From the NCBI RefSeq assembly GCF_034313965.1, contig NZ_JAVIWQ010000002.1:1240001-1304000 (forward strand): a stretch of DNA of 64,000 bases, read 5' to 3'. The position numbers and the translations under genes are program-made. Below are positions 35,953 through 45,028 of the stretch, one piece after another. The first letter of the stretch is position 1; each line of letters starts with the position of its first letter. This DNA comes from Herbaspirillum sp. RTI4 (GTDB lineage Bacteria; Pseudomonadota; Gammaproteobacteria; Burkholderiales; Burkholderiaceae_D). Below the pieces are notes generated by a model. That model searched no databases, was not told the origin of the DNA, and saw only the letters and a list, made by a program, of their open reading frames with translations.

Positions 35953-36008
35953 CCGGCGTGCCGCCGGATCCTTCGATACGGAGCCTTGCTCCTACTCAGG
36001 ACGAACGG
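35953..36008 (+). repeat. REP-like 56-bp element, direct copy 1
   Basis: Begins CCGGCGTGCCGCCGGATCC and ends CAGGACGAACGG, with an internal hairpin GGAGC-CTT-GCTCC. Identical copies lie at 36274-36329 and 36526-36581, with an inverted variant at 36705-36760. Confidence 0.85.
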
Positions 36009-36273
36009 TGGGTAGGTTCTCAGGTGAACGGTGGGTGCGTTCTCAGACGAACGGTCGGTGCGTTCTCGGGCGAACGGTGGGTGCGTTCTCAGGTGAACGG
36101 TAGGTGCGTTCTCAGGTGAACGGTAGGTGCGTTCTCAGGTGAACGGTAGGTGCGTTCTCAGGTGAACGGTGTGTAGTTTCTCAGGCGAGCTTCGGGGCGG
36201 TTGTGGTGGTGTAGTTGCTGCTGCGGTTTATATTCTGAGGACGTGCTGATGATGCGCTAGTGAAGGCTTCCGA

Positions 36274-36329
36274 CCGGCGTGCCGCCGGATCCTTCGATAC
36301 GGAGCCTTGCTCCTACTCAGGACGAACGG
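36274..36329 (+). repeat. REP-like 56-bp element, direct copy 2
   Basis: Same sequence as 35953-36008, within the second ubiB-tail copy. Confidence 0.85.
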
Positions 36330-36525
36330 TGGGTAGGTTCTCAGGCGAACGGTGGGTTGGTTCTTCGGCGAACGGTGGGTGGGTTCGCAGACGAGCGGTG
36401 GGTGGTTTCTCAGGCGAGCGGTGGGTGGGCTCTCAGGCGAGCTTCGGGGCGATTGTGGTGGTGCAGTTGCTGCTGCGGTTTATATTCTGAGGACGTGCTG
36501 ATGATGCGCTAGTGAAGGCTTCCGA

Positions 36526-36581
36526 CCGGCGTGCCGCCGGATCCTTCGATACGGAGCCTTGCTCCTACTCAGGACGAACGG
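36526..36581 (+). repeat. REP-like 56-bp element, direct copy 3
   Basis: Same sequence as 35953-36008, within the third ubiB-tail copy. Confidence 0.85.
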
Positions 36582-36704
36582 TGGGTGGGTTCTCAGGTGA
36601 CCGGTGGGTAGCTTCTCAGGTGAACGGTGGGTAGGTTCTCAGGTGAACGGTGGGTAGGTTCTCAGTGAATAGTCGGTGGTGTTTTTCGGTTGTGACACAC
36701 CTAA

Positions 36705-36760
36705 CCGTTCGTCCTGAGTAGGGATGAAATCCCGTATCGAAGGATCCGGCGGCACGCCGG
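36705..36760 (-). repeat. REP-like 56-bp element, inverted copy next to trpC
   Basis: Inverted relative to the three others and identical at both ends, but the internal hairpin reads GGGAT-TTC-ATCCC instead of GGAGC-CTT-GCTCC in the same orientation: three paired changes that keep the stem. It lies 35 bases beyond the trpC stop and may act as a 3' boundary of the trp operon transcript. Confidence 0.85.
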
Positions 36761-36794
36761 AAGAAGAAGGAATTTGCCTCCACTCACTCTCCAA

Positions 36795-37598
36795 CTACAA
36801 ACTAAATAAACGCCCCAGTTCCACGCCCGGTTCCGGCGCACGCATGAAGGCTTCGCCGACCAGGAAACCATGAACGTCGGCGTCGCGCATACGCTGTACA
36901 TCGTCCGGCGTGGCGATAGCCGATTCGGTAATGACCAGTTTGTCGACGGGAATGCGCGGCAGTAAATCCAGCGTGGTTTGCAGCGTCGTTTCAAAGGTGC
37001 GCAAATTACGGTTGTTGATGCCAAGCAGGGTCGTTTTCAGTTTCAGTGCGGCGTCGAGCTCTTCGGCGTTGTGGACTTCCACCAGCACATCCAGTCCGAT
37101 TTCCAGCGCGCAGGCTTCCAGTTCCGCCATCAGGCCGTGGTCGAGTGCGGCCACAATCAGCAAGATGGCATCGGCACCCCAGGCGCGCGCCTGATAGATT
37201 TGATAGGGGTCGATCATGAAATCTTTGCGCAGTACCGGCAGGGCGCAGGCGGCACGCGCTTGTTGCAGATAGGCGGGCGATCCCTGGAAAAAATGGACAT
37301 CGGTCAGTACCGAAAGACAGGCCGCACCGTGGCTGGCATAGCTCATGGCAATCGCATCCGGCTGGAAGTCTTCCCGGATCACGCCTTTGGAGGGCGAGGC
37401 TTTCTTGATTTCCGCAATCACGGCAGGCAGGCGCTTGTTGACGCGGCTGCTGATGGCTTCGCCGAAGCCGCGCAGCGCCCGTTGCGGGTCGTTATCGGAT
37501 TCGACTTCGCGACGCAGGCTGGCAAAATCCTGGATTTTTTTCGCGGCGCGAAGTTCGTCGGCTTTGACGTCGAGAATGCGGTTGAGAATATCTGACAT
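36795..37598 (-). CDS. trpC: indole-3-glycerol phosphate synthase
   Basis: The 267-residue monofunctional barrel has the catalytic segment [49 protein letters not shown] and [12 protein letters not shown], all standard. It closes the indole ring from CdRP. It is the last gene of the trpEGDC unit, 14 bases after trpD. trpF, B and A are elsewhere, as usual in betaproteobacteria. Confidence 0.97.
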   Translation of the reverse strand: MSDILNRILDVKADELRAAKKIQDFASLRREVESDNDPQRALRGFGEAISSRVNKRLPAVIAEIKKASPSKGVIREDFQPDAIAMSYASHGAACLSVLTDVHFFQGSPAYLQQARAACALPVLRKDFMIDPYQIYQARAWGADAILLIVAALDHGLMAELEACALEIGLDVLVEVHNAEELDAALKLKTTLLGINNRNLRTFETTLQTTLDLLPRIPVDKLVITESAIATPDDVQRMRDADVHGFLVGEAFMRAPEPGVELGRLFSL

Positions 37599-37612
37599 GC
37601 GGGGAGTTCCGA

Positions 37613-38650
37613 TCAGGCGCGACCGCCGAGTTGTTGGGTAACCTGAACGAACTGGTCCAGTTTGGCGCGTGCTGCGCCGGATGCGATGACGGTTCGTGCG
37701 CGCTCAAGGCCATCGGCAATCGAAGGCGCGACGCCGGCGGCGTAGAGTGCGGCGGCAGCGTTGAGTGCCACGATATCGTGCGCAGGCCCGGGTGTGCCGG
37801 CCAGGGCTTCAAACACCCGCTGTTTCGATTCGCTGGCGTTGGCAACTTGCAGGTTGCGGCTGGCGGACATCGTCAGGCCGAAATCTTCGGGATGGATTTC
37901 ATATTCGTGGATTTCGCCGTTAATCAGTTCACCCACCATCGTGGCACCGCCCAGCGTGACTTCGTCCAGATTGTCGCGACCCCAGACCACCATGGCGTGT
38001 TGCGCGCCCAGTCGTTGCAGCACGCGTACCTGGATGCCGACCAGATCGGCGTGGAACACACCCATGAGGATGTTCGGCGCGCCGGCCGGATTGGTCAGCG
38101 GCCCGAGGATGTTGAAAATGGTGCGTATGCCCAGCTCTTTTCTCACTGGCGCAGCGTGTTTCATAGCGGCGTGGTGGTTGGGTGCGAACATGAAGCCGAT
38201 GCCGGTCTGGGCAATCGATTGCGCGACTTGTTCCGGCGGCAGGTTGATGTCGGCTCCCAGCGCTTCGAGCACATCGGCGCTGCCCGACGAGGAAGAAACG
38301 CTGCGCCCACCGTGTTTGGCGACCCGCGCACCAGCGGCGGCAGCGACGAACATGGAGGCGGTGGAAATGTTGAAGGTGTGCGCGCCGTCGCCGCCGGTGC
38401 CGACGATGTCGAGCAGGTTGCGGGTGTCGGTGAGCGCTACCTTGGTCGAAAATTCGCGCATGACTTCAGCGGCTGCGGCGATTTCTCCTATGCTTTCCTT
38501 CTTCACGCGCAAGCCCATGGTGAGGGCGGCGATCATCACCGGCGATACTTCGCCGCGCATGATCTGGCGAAACAAGGACAGCATTTCATCGTGGAAAATT
38601 TCACGGTGGTCGATGCAGCGCGTGAGCGCTTCCTGTGGAGTAATGGCCAT
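37613..38650 (-). CDS. trpD: anthranilate phosphoribosyltransferase
   Basis: From [19 protein letters not shown] (38650) the protein is 345 residues, the family length. A longer start at 38704 would overlap the trpG stop as ATGA and add 18 residues; either is possible and neither has a strong ribosome binding site. The PRPP loop [14 protein letters not shown], the [21 protein letters not shown] motif and [16 protein letters not shown] are present. It joins anthranilate with PRPP. Confidence 0.96.
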   Translation of the reverse strand: MAITPQEALTRCIDHREIFHDEMLSLFRQIMRGEVSPVMIAALTMGLRVKKESIGEIAAAAEVMREFSTKVALTDTRNLLDIVGTGGDGAHTFNISTASMFVAAAAGARVAKHGGRSVSSSSGSADVLEALGADINLPPEQVAQSIAQTGIGFMFAPNHHAAMKHAAPVRKELGIRTIFNILGPLTNPAGAPNILMGVFHADLVGIQVRVLQRLGAQHAMVVWGRDNLDEVTLGGATMVGELINGEIHEYEIHPEDFGLTMSASRNLQVANASESKQRVFEALAGTPGPAHDIVALNAAAALYAAGVAPSIADGLERARTVIASGAARAKLDQFVQVTQQLGGRA

Positions 38651-38700
38651 GGCGGGGGTCGGTTCTCGGTGGAAGGTGGGTGTGGTGAGCGCGTGCAGGC

Positions 38701-39273
38701 TCATGCCGCAGGGCCGGTCAGGAAGTTCTTCAGCAGCGCATGGCCATGTTCCGACAGGATGGATTCGGGGTGGAACTGCACGCCCTGCACGTCGAATTCC
38801 TTGTGCCGCACGCCCATGATTTCACCGTCGTCGGTCCAGGCGGTAATTTCCAGACAGTCCGGCAGGGAGGCGCGTTCTATCGCGAGGGAGTGGTAACGGA
38901 TCACGGTGTAAGGGCTGGGCAAATCAGCGAAGACGCCGACGCCGGTATGCGTGATGAGCGAGGTTTTTCCGTGCATCACTTGCTGGGCGCGGACGATTTT
39001 GCCGCCGAAGGCTTCGCCTATGGCCTGATGGCCGAGGCAGACGCCGAGAATCGGCAGGCGTCCCGAAAAGCGTTTCAGCAGATCGACGCAAATGCCGGCT
39101 TCCGCCGGGCTGCACGGGCCGGGCGAGACGCAGATGCGGGCCGGGGCGAGCTTTTCTATTTCGTCGAGGGTGATGGCGTCGTTGCGCACCGTCAGTACTT
39201 CTTCGCCCAGTTCGCCGAAATACTGGACCAGGTTGTAAGTAAAGGAGTCGTAGTTGTCGATCATCAGCAGCAT
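38701..39273 (-). CDS. trpG: anthranilate synthase component II (glutamine amidotransferase)
   Basis: The ATG at 39273 ([20 protein letters not shown]) overlaps the trpE stop as TGATG and gives 190 residues. The class I amidotransferase triad is visible: Cys79 in [15 protein letters not shown] and the His-Glu pair in [10 protein letters not shown]. It supplies ammonia to TrpE. Confidence 0.97.
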   Translation of the reverse strand: MLLMIDNYDSFTYNLVQYFGELGEEVLTVRNDAITLDEIEKLAPARICVSPGPCSPAEAGICVDLLKRFSGRLPILGVCLGHQAIGEAFGGKIVRAQQVMHGKTSLITHTGVGVFADLPSPYTVIRYHSLAIERASLPDCLEITAWTDDGEIMGVRHKEFDVQGVQFHPESILSEHGHALLKNFLTGPAA

Positions 39274-40769
39274 CAGATTTCTCCATCCAGTCCGTCTTGC
39301 ACTTGTTCGGCGGCGCGCAGTACGGCGCGCGCCTTGTTTTCGGTTTCTTCCCATTCCATTTCGGGAATCGAGTCGGCGACGATGCCGGCGGCTGCCTGCA
39401 CGTACAGCGTGCCGTCCTTGATGACGCCGGTACGGATGGCGATGGCGATATCCATTTCGCCGCCGAAGGAGAGATAGCCGCAGGCGCCGCCGTAAATGCC
39501 GCGCTTGGTCGGTTCCAGTTCGTCGATGATCTCCATGGCCCGCACTTTCGGCGCGCCGGAGAGTGTGCCGGCCGGGAAGGTGGCGCGCAGTACGTCCAGA
39601 TTCGACAGACCCGCTTGCAGTTCGCCTTCGACGTTGGAGACGATGTGCTGCACATGGGAGTATTTTTCGATCACCATCTGGTCGGTGACTTTGACGCTGC
39701 CGGTGCGGGCAATGCGGCCGATATCGTTGCGCGCCAGGTCGATCAGCATGACGTGTTCGGCAATTTCCTTGGGATCGGCCAGCAATTCCCTGGCCAGTTG
39801 CGCGTCGCGTTCGGCGGTGGCGCCTCGGGGACGGGTGCCGGCTAGCGGACGGATGGTAATTTTTTTGCGTTCGTCGCCGATGTCTTCGTTGCGTACCAGA
39901 ATTTCAGGCGAGGCACCGACGATTTGCATGTCGCCGAAATTGTAGAAATACATGTAAGGAGACGGGTTGAGCGAGCGCAAGGCGCGATACAGCATCAGCG
40001 GCGAATCGACATAGGGTTTCTTCAGGCGCTGGCCGATCTGCACTTGCATCAGGTCGCCGGCCATGACGTATTCCTTGGCCTTGGCAACGGCTTTCAGGTA
40101 ATCCTCTTTGGCGAATTCGCGGACGGTGTCGGTGCGTACCGAGGCCGAGGTGACCGGGGCGTCGGCCGGACGGCGCAGCATGGTGCGCAATTCCTTGAGT
40201 CGCAGTCGCGCTTTGGCGAAGGCTTCCGGCTGGGTGGTGTCGGCGTAGACGATCAGGTAGAGCTTGCCGGAGAGGTTGTCGATGACGGCCAGTTCTTCGG
40301 TGAGCAGGAGCTGGATGTCCGGCAGGCCGAGGTCGTCGCGCGGTGTCGAATTGGCCAGACGCGGTTCGATATAGCGTACGGTGTCATAGCCGAAATAGCC
40401 GGCCAGGCCGCCGCAGAAGCGCGGCATGCCGGGACGGATCGCGACTTTGTAGCGCGATTGGAATTCGGCGATGAAATCGAGGGGATTGCCTTGCAGCGAT
40501 TCGATAACTTTGTCGTTTTTCACGACTTCGATGCGCGAGCCGTAGCTGCGCAACATGGTCGTGGCAGGCAGGCCGATGAAGGAGTAGCGGCCGAAACGCT
40601 CGCCGCCGACCACCGATTCGAGCAGGAAGGTGTTTTTGCCGCCGTGCTGCGTCTGGGCCAGTTTGAGGTAGAGCGTCAGGGGCGTTTCCAGATCGGCGAA
40701 GGCTTCGGCGATCAGGGGGATGCGGTTGTAGCCTTGTGCTGCCAGCGAGGTGAATTCGAGTTCAGTCAT
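39273..40769 (-). CDS. trpE: anthranilate synthase component I
   Basis: The 498-residue chorismate-binding enzyme has the tryptophan-binding LLES motif in [19 protein letters not shown], and the active-site signatures [35 protein letters not shown] and [20 protein letters not shown]. It is feedback inhibited by Trp in most bacteria. AGAGAAAC precedes the ATG on the minus strand. Upstream lies the leader peptide and terminator of an apparent attenuator (40868-41002). Confidence 0.97.
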   Translation of the reverse strand: MTELEFTSLAAQGYNRIPLIAEAFADLETPLTLYLKLAQTQHGGKNTFLLESVVGGERFGRYSFIGLPATTMLRSYGSRIEVVKNDKVIESLQGNPLDFIAEFQSRYKVAIRPGMPRFCGGLAGYFGYDTVRYIEPRLANSTPRDDLGLPDIQLLLTEELAVIDNLSGKLYLIVYADTTQPEAFAKARLRLKELRTMLRRPADAPVTSASVRTDTVREFAKEDYLKAVAKAKEYVMAGDLMQVQIGQRLKKPYVDSPLMLYRALRSLNPSPYMYFYNFGDMQIVGASPEILVRNEDIGDERKKITIRPLAGTRPRGATAERDAQLARELLADPKEIAEHVMLIDLARNDIGRIARTGSVKVTDQMVIEKYSHVQHIVSNVEGELQAGLSNLDVLRATFPAGTLSGAPKVRAMEIIDELEPTKRGIYGGACGYLSFGGEMDIAIAIRTGVIKDGTLYVQAAAGIVADSIPEMEWEETENKARAVLRAAEQVQDGLDGEI

Positions 40770-40867
40770 GTTTCTCTCCAGACCGCTTTTGCTAGATGTC
40801 TTGTGCGCCAGCTTTCAGCTGCGCGCGGACATGAACGGTATCGCGGTATCGTTAATGGGGGTATTAC

Positions 40868-40900
40868 AAAAAACGCGCTGACGGCGGAGGGCGATCAGCG
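40868..40900 (-). terminator. trp attenuator terminator
   Basis: On the minus strand, CGCTGAT pairs with GTCAGCG across an 11-base inner region, followed at once by CG and six T residues (40868-40873). It lies 15 bases after the leader peptide stop codon and about 100 bases ahead of trpE, the position of an attenuator. Confidence 0.75.
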
Positions 40901-40915
40901 GCATGGCGTACGGAC

Positions 40916-41002
40916 TTAGTGGGTCCAGTTTTGCCAGCGTCGCCATAGCCAGGCCCCGGGGGCGGCTGAGTGGGCGAATGTGCGTTTTTTGTTCAGAAAC
41001 AT
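40916..41002 (-). CDS. trpL: trp operon leader peptide
   Basis: A 28-codon ORF, too short for normal gene calling, starts MFLNKKRTFAH and contains Trp at positions 18, 20, 23 and 26 (AWLWRRWQNWTH), with stop TAA. Four Trp codons in nine, a codon normally near one percent, in a tiny ORF directly before a terminator and trpE, is the classic signature of ribosome-mediated attenuation: scarce charged tRNA-Trp stalls the ribosome and prevents terminator formation. No strong Shine-Dalgarno sequence is seen before the ATG, a weakness. There is room for its promoter in the 91 bases after gph. Confidence 0.8.
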   Translation of the reverse strand: MFLNKKRTFAHSAAPGAWLWRRWQNWTH

Positions 41003-41093
41003 GATGGTTGTTTGGGTGGGTTGTAATCCGTTTGCGCTGCGTGGGACTCGTTTTTATTGCATGACGCCAAACATTTTTGGCTGAGACGCAAGT

Positions 41094-41774
41094 TCATTGA
41101 ATGTGCCGCGCTGCGTCCAGTAAGGTCGAAACTATACCATCGGAATCGACATCCTGTATAGGAACGCCGTGGTTGTAGCCGTAAGGCACGGTGAATACGC
41201 GGCAACCGGCGGCGCGCGCTGCCATGACATCGTTGGAGGAGTCCCCGATGGCGACTATTTGCCCGGGTGCCAGGTCGAAGTCGGCGCAGACTTGCAGTAG
41301 CGGGCCGGGGTGCGGCTTGCGGGTTGGCAGCGAGTCGCCGCCGTAGATGACGTCAAAATAGGCATGCAAGCCTTTTTCTTTCAGCAGCGGTACGGCAAAG
41401 GCGATCGGTTTGTTGGTGACGCAGGCCAGCCGCAGTCCTTTGGCCTGGAATGCCTCCAGTCCGGCGATGACCTCGGGATAGAGCGTCGTATGACGGCCGT
41501 TGATCTGCTGGTAGTGGTGTTCGTAGGAGCGGAGCGCGGTGGCGAATTGCTGCTCAAGTTGCGCCGGGGGATAGCTCAGTGCGAGCACCTGACGCAGCAG
41601 ATTTTCGGTGCCTTTGCCGACGAAGCTGATGATGCGTGCCTGATCGAGCGCGGGCAAGTTGAGGTCGCCCAGCATGAGGTTGATGGCGGCATGGAAATCC
41701 GGCGCGGTGTCGAGCATGGTACCGTCGAGGTCGATGATGACCGCGCGTATGTTGTTCAGCATGTTGTCCAGCAT
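41094..41774 (-). CDS. gph: phosphoglycolate phosphatase
   Basis: A HAD-superfamily phosphatase of 226 residues with motif I DLDGTMLDTAPDF, the Thr/Lys region VTNKPIAF and IGDSSNDVMAARAAGC. It removes phosphoglycolate formed in DNA repair. The rpe-gph-trpE order is conserved in betaproteobacteria. An inner ATG (MLNNIRAV) would shorten it by four residues. rpe lies 36 bases upstream. Confidence 0.94.
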   Translation of the reverse strand: MLDNMLNNIRAVIIDLDGTMLDTAPDFHAAINLMLGDLNLPALDQARIISFVGKGTENLLRQVLALSYPPAQLEQQFATALRSYEHHYQQINGRHTTLYPEVIAGLEAFQAKGLRLACVTNKPIAFAVPLLKEKGLHAYFDVIYGGDSLPTRKPHPGPLLQVCADFDLAPGQIVAIGDSSNDVMAARAAGCRVFTVPYGYNHGVPIQDVDSDGIVSTLLDAARHIQ

Positions 41775-41810
41775 TATGGAATTGCCTTTAAAAGTGAGGC
41801 GGCTTAGGGT

Positions 41811-42470
41811 TTAGCCCAGTTCGGCGCGCATGGCGTCGATGACGGCGCGGTAGTCGGGCTGGCCGAAAATGGCGGAGCCGGAAACGAAGGTGTCGGCTCC
41901 GGCGCGGGCGGCGGCGGCGATGTTGTCGACCTTGATGCCACCATCAACTTCGAGCAGGATGTCGCGGCCGCTGGCGTCGATGCGTTGCCGTACGGCGGCG
42001 ATCTTGTGCAGCGCTTCGGGGATGAACGATTGGCCGCCAAAACCGGGATTGACCGACATGATCAGGATGATGTCGAGTTTGTCCATCACATGGTCGAGGT
42101 AGTGCAGGGGGGTGCCGGGGTTCAATACCAGTCCGGCCTTGCAACCCTGGTCGCGGATCAGTTGCAGGGTGCGGTCGATATGGTCGGAGGCTTCCGGGTG
42201 GAAGGTGATGATATTGGCCCCGGCCTTGGCGAAGTCGGGAATGATGCGGTCGACCGGTTTGACCATCAGATGCACATCGATGGGCACCTGGACATGCGGC
42301 CGTATCGCTGCGCAGACCAGCGGGCCTATCGTCAGATTGGGGACGTAATGGTTATCCATGACATCGAAATGAATGAAATCCGCACCGGCGGCGACGACAT
42401 TGCGTACTTCTTCGCCCAGACGGGCAAAATCGGCGGAAAGAATGCTGGGGGCGATGCGGTAGGTAGGCAT
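41811..42470 (-). CDS. rpe: ribulose-phosphate 3-epimerase
   Basis: The 219-residue barrel has [64 protein letters not shown] and [11 protein letters not shown], all family motifs, including the metal-binding His and Asp residues. It interconverts ribulose 5-phosphate and xylulose 5-phosphate. gph and the trp operon follow on the same strand. apaG diverges from its 5' side. Confidence 0.97.
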   Translation of the reverse strand: MPTYRIAPSILSADFARLGEEVRNVVAAGADFIHFDVMDNHYVPNLTIGPLVCAAIRPHVQVPIDVHLMVKPVDRIIPDFAKAGANIITFHPEASDHIDRTLQLIRDQGCKAGLVLNPGTPLHYLDHVMDKLDIILIMSVNPGFGGQSFIPEALHKIAAVRQRIDASGRDILLEVDGGIKVDNIAAAARAGADTFVSGSAIFGQPDYRAVIDAMRAELG

Positions 42471-42657
42471 GGGGCAGGCGGGCTGGTAAAGGTGCGCTAT
42501 TTTACCTGTATCGAACAGGAGCGTTCTCTGGCATGGCTACGGTGGAGTGGTGGTAGTGAAATCGCCCATCCGCGTATTTTTCACATTTTTGGCGGTGTTG
42601 CCGCTTTCATAGTCGATCCGGTTTACACTGAGCCATTCGCAAAAAAGAGGTCTGTGC

Positions 42658-43032
42658 ATGGCAACGTATGAGTTTACGGTTTCAGTTAAAACCCGTTATA
42701 TAGAAGAGCAGTCCGAACCGGATCGCTCCCATTTTGTGTTTGCCTATACGATTACGATCGAAAACACCGGCACGGTAGCCGCCCAACTGATTTCGCGGCA
42801 TTGGGTCATTACGGATGCCAATAACCACGTTGAGCAGGTACGGGGTTTGGGCGTGGTGGGGCATCAGCCGTTCTTGCAGCCCGGCGGACAGTTCGAATAC
42901 ACCAGCGGAACCGCCGTGAAAACGCCTCAGGGTTCCATGCACGGCGAGTTCTTTTGCGTTGCTGAAGATGGCGAGCGGTTCGAAGCGAAGATTCCCGAAT
43001 TCGTGTTCTCTTTGCCGCGCACGCTGCATTAA
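42658..43032 (+). CDS. apaG: ApaG / CorD family protein
   Basis: The 124-residue length and the immunoglobulin-like motifs YTITIENTGTVAAQLISRHWVITDANNHVEQVRGLGVVG (in pieces) and FEYTSGTAVKTPQGSMHGEF match ApaG. Its function is unclear; it is linked to dinucleoside-polyphosphate handling and magnesium/cobalt phenotypes. GAGG lies a few bases before the ATG. mltA is downstream on the same strand. Confidence 0.93.
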   Translation: MATYEFTVSVKTRYIEEQSEPDRSHFVFAYTITIENTGTVAAQLISRHWVITDANNHVEQVRGLGVVGHQPFLQPGGQFEYTSGTAVKTPQGSMHGEFFCVAEDGERFEAKIPEFVFSLPRTLH

Positions 43033-43061
43033 GCCGGGTTTTCTGGCTCTGCCCAGAGGAA

Positions 43062-43220
43062 TTATTCTTTGTGCTTGTCGCCCGGTGCATTGTCTGATGG
43101 CGTACGGGTGGATGCCGGTTTGTGTTTTGGGGCGGGCTTTCTTCCTGAAAACATGGTCCACCATACGATGAACGCAAACAGGCAAAAGGCGCTGCAAAAT
43201 TCGAGTATTAGTAACCACAT
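43062..43220 (-). CDS. small membrane peptide, antisense between apaG and mltA
   Basis: A 52-residue frame with a perfect GGGAGG eight bases before its ATG starts MWLLILEFCSAFCLFAFIVW, one membrane helix, followed by a basic, Lys/Pro-rich tail. It lies on the minus strand in the apaG-mltA gap and its start is only 14 bases from the mltA start. I do not recognise a family. The good ribosome binding site and the clean helix-plus-tail design argue that it is real. Confidence 0.5.
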   Translation of the reverse strand: MWLLILEFCSAFCLFAFIVWWTMFSGRKPAPKHKPASTRTPSDNAPGDKHKE

Positions 43221-43234
43221 ATTGATTGCCTCCC

Positions 43235-44395
43235 ATGTCATTTGTCCGTCGCAGTCTACCTGCAATCGCCACTGCATTCGCGCTTTTCCTTACCGCTTGC
43301 ACAACTCCCCCACAGCGCCCCGCGCCGGTTGTGCCTGCCGTTCCGGCGCCATCCGCAGCGGCTACTTTGGAGTTGACAACGTATGCCGCCTTGCCCGGTT
43401 GGGGCGCGGATGATCAGCGCGAGGCCTGGCCGGCCTTCCTGACATCTTGTTCCGTATTAATCAAACGGCCGCAATGGAGCGGTGTTTGCGCGGCGGCACG
43501 CGAGGTGAATCCGGCCGATGGGGCGGCAATACGTTCGTTTTTCGAAAGTTCGCTGAATCCTTATCGGGTAGTCAATGCGGATGGCACCGATACCGGATTG
43601 GTGACTGGTTATTACGAACCCTTGCTGCGCGGGTCGCGCAAGCGCGGCGGTAACTATAAGACGCCCTTGTACCGTGCGCCTGAAGATTTGCTGACGATTG
43701 ATTTATCGAGCGTCTATCCCGAACTGAAAAATTTGCGTTTGCGCGGCCGTGTGGTCGGCAATAAGGTCGTGCCCTATGCCTCGCGGGGAGAGTTGACGCA
43801 ATCGGCCGCCATGAAGGGGAAGGAATTGGTCTGGGTGGATGATCCGGTCGAGGCTTTCTTCCTGCAAGTGCAGGGTTCGGGGCGGGTAGAGCTCGACGGT
43901 GGCAAGGAAACGATCCGTCTGGCCTATGCGGATCAGAACGGTCTTCCTTATAAATCGATCGGTCGTTATCTGGTCGATAAGGGGGAGATGAAGATGGAGC
44001 AGGCTTCGGCGCAGAATATCAAGGCCTGGGTGGCTTCGCATCCGGCGCGTCAGCAGGAAGTCTTGAATGCCAACCCGAGTTATGTGTTTTTCCGCGAGGA
44101 GCCATTAGTCGACGCAGCGGTGGGGCCGAAGGGCGCGCAGGGTGTGCCGCTGACTCCGGGGCGTTCGATTGCGGTTGATCCTCAGCATATTGCTTTGGGT
44201 GCGCCGGTGTTTTTATCGACCACGCAACCTAACAGCGATCAAAGTCTGCAACGCCTGGTGATGGCGCAGGACACCGGTGGAGCGATTCGCGGTGCGGTGC
44301 GGGCGGACTATTTCTGGGGATTTGGCCGGGAGGCCGGCGAGAGGGCAGGGGCAATGAAGCAGCGCGGCATGCTTTGGGTACTGCTGCCGAAGTAG
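43235..44395 (+). CDS. mltA: membrane-bound lytic murein transglycosylase A
   Basis: From the ATG at 43235 (an in-frame TTG at 43226 is also possible) the protein is 386 residues with a lipobox LFLTAC. MltA features include TGYYEPLLRGSRKRGGNYKTPLYR, VWVDDPVEAFFLQVQGSGRV and the C-terminal MAQDTGGAIRGAVRADYFWGFG, which holds the catalytic Asp. It cleaves peptidoglycan to anhydromuropeptides. No good ribosome binding site precedes the start, because the intervening bases serve the antisense peptide gene. Confidence 0.95.
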   Translation: MSFVRRSLPAIATAFALFLTACTTPPQRPAPVVPAVPAPSAAATLELTTYAALPGWGADDQREAWPAFLTSCSVLIKRPQWSGVCAAAREVNPADGAAIRSFFESSLNPYRVVNADGTDTGLVTGYYEPLLRGSRKRGGNYKTPLYRAPEDLLTIDLSSVYPELKNLRLRGRVVGNKVVPYASRGELTQSAAMKGKELVWVDDPVEAFFLQVQGSGRVELDGGKETIRLAYADQNGLPYKSIGRYLVDKGEMKMEQASAQNIKAWVASHPARQQEVLNANPSYVFFREEPLVDAAVGPKGAQGVPLTPGRSIAVDPQHIALGAPVFLSTTQPNSDQSLQRLVMAQDTGGAIRGAVRADYFWGFGREAGERAGAMKQRGMLWVLLPK

Positions 44396-44421
44396 TCGTA
44401 AGTGCTTGAGCGTGGCGCTTG

Positions 44422-44459
44422 GACAGACCTCTTATATAGCGATGTATAAGAGGTCTGTC
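44422..44459. terminator. bidirectional terminator between mltA and uspA
   Basis: GACAGACCTCTTATA at 44422-44436 pairs perfectly over 15 bases with TATAAGAGGTCTGTC at 44445-44459, with an 8-base loop, between two convergent genes. GTTTTG follows on the plus strand. Confidence 0.85.
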
Positions 44460-44472
44460 GTTTTGGGACTGG

Positions 44473-44910
44473 TTAGCGCAAAACCAGAACCGGGATCGTT
44501 GAATGGGCGAGCACTTTTTGCGTCTTGCTGCCGAGGAGCAGTCTGCTGAAGCCGCTGCGCCCATGCGAGGCCATAAAAATCACATCGCAGCCGTACTGGG
44601 CGGCTGCCTTGATGATTTCTTCATCGGCGGAGAACGACATGGCGGTTGCCGTTTCGACCTGCACGCCGCCGGCATGAGCCGCATCCGCAATTTTTTGTAC
44701 GTATTGTCTGGCCAGGGCCAGTACGCTATCTTCATACAGGCTGGGGTCTATCGCCATGGCACTTTCTGCCAGCGGTGAAAAAGGGTAGGGCTCGGCAACT
44801 GAGATGCCGATGATTTTGGCTCCGGAGAGTTGAGCGTACTCAACTGCGGTTTGAATGGCTTTCTCGGATAAGGGAGAGCCGTCGGTAGGGACTAGAATGG
44901 ATTTGAACAT
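44473..44910 (-). CDS. universal stress protein (UspA family)
   Basis: MFKSILVPTDGSPLSEKA starts at 44910 behind a GGAGG motif, giving 145 residues. The ATP-binding signature G-x2-G-x9-G-S/T is present as GRSGFSRLLLGSKTQKV. It is a single-domain cytoplasmic stress protein; the exact role is unknown. Confidence 0.94.
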   Translation of the reverse strand: MFKSILVPTDGSPLSEKAIQTAVEYAQLSGAKIIGISVAEPYPFSPLAESAMAIDPSLYEDSVLALARQYVQKIADAAHAGGVQVETATAMSFSADEEIIKAAAQYGCDVIFMASHGRSGFSRLLLGSKTQKVLAHSTIPVLVLR

Positions 44911-45028
44911 GTTGCCTCCGCAGAGTGTGAATGTGCGCCGGGGCAGGGATCTCGCGATTGCGGATGTGGCGCGCGGCACATCAATCATACAATGTACGCA
45001 CTATTCGTATAACTAAGAAGGAGATGTC

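Larger units (their letters stand above)
35870..36697 (+). repeat. triplicated ubiB tail with 23-bp tandem repeat blocks
   Basis: Three near-identical segments begin at 35870, 36191 and 36443 with TTCGGGGCGAT or a close variant and include the last ubiB codons, the stop, CGTGCTGATGATGCGC and the 56-bp REP-like element. Each is followed by a variable run of about 23-bp tandem units (roughly TGAACGGTAGGTGCGTTCTC plus AGG): about eight, five and five. The second copy carries a TAG where the ubiB tail would read CAG. No gene is supported inside this 870-base gap. Confidence 0.92.

Noticed and set aside
36260..36512. Small frames of 76-77 codons in the ubiB-tail repeat block
   Set aside because: They arise because the repeated unit contains the ubiB tail codons and GC-rich 23-bp units; both lack ribosome binding sites and domain similarity.
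35870..36760. Possible CRISPR array because of many short repeats after ubiB
   Set aside because: The 23-bp units are directly tandem with no unique spacers, they vary in sequence, and the block contains copies of the ubiB tail and 56-bp REP-like elements. No cas gene is nearby.
37631..38896. Plus-strand 421-codon frame over trpD
   Set aside because: It overlaps trpD and trpG on the opposite strand, both of which have full motifs; the plus frame is compositionally a shadow.
39924..40919. Plus-strand 331-codon frame over trpE
   Set aside because: It is the complement of trpE and the trp leader and has no recognisable motif.
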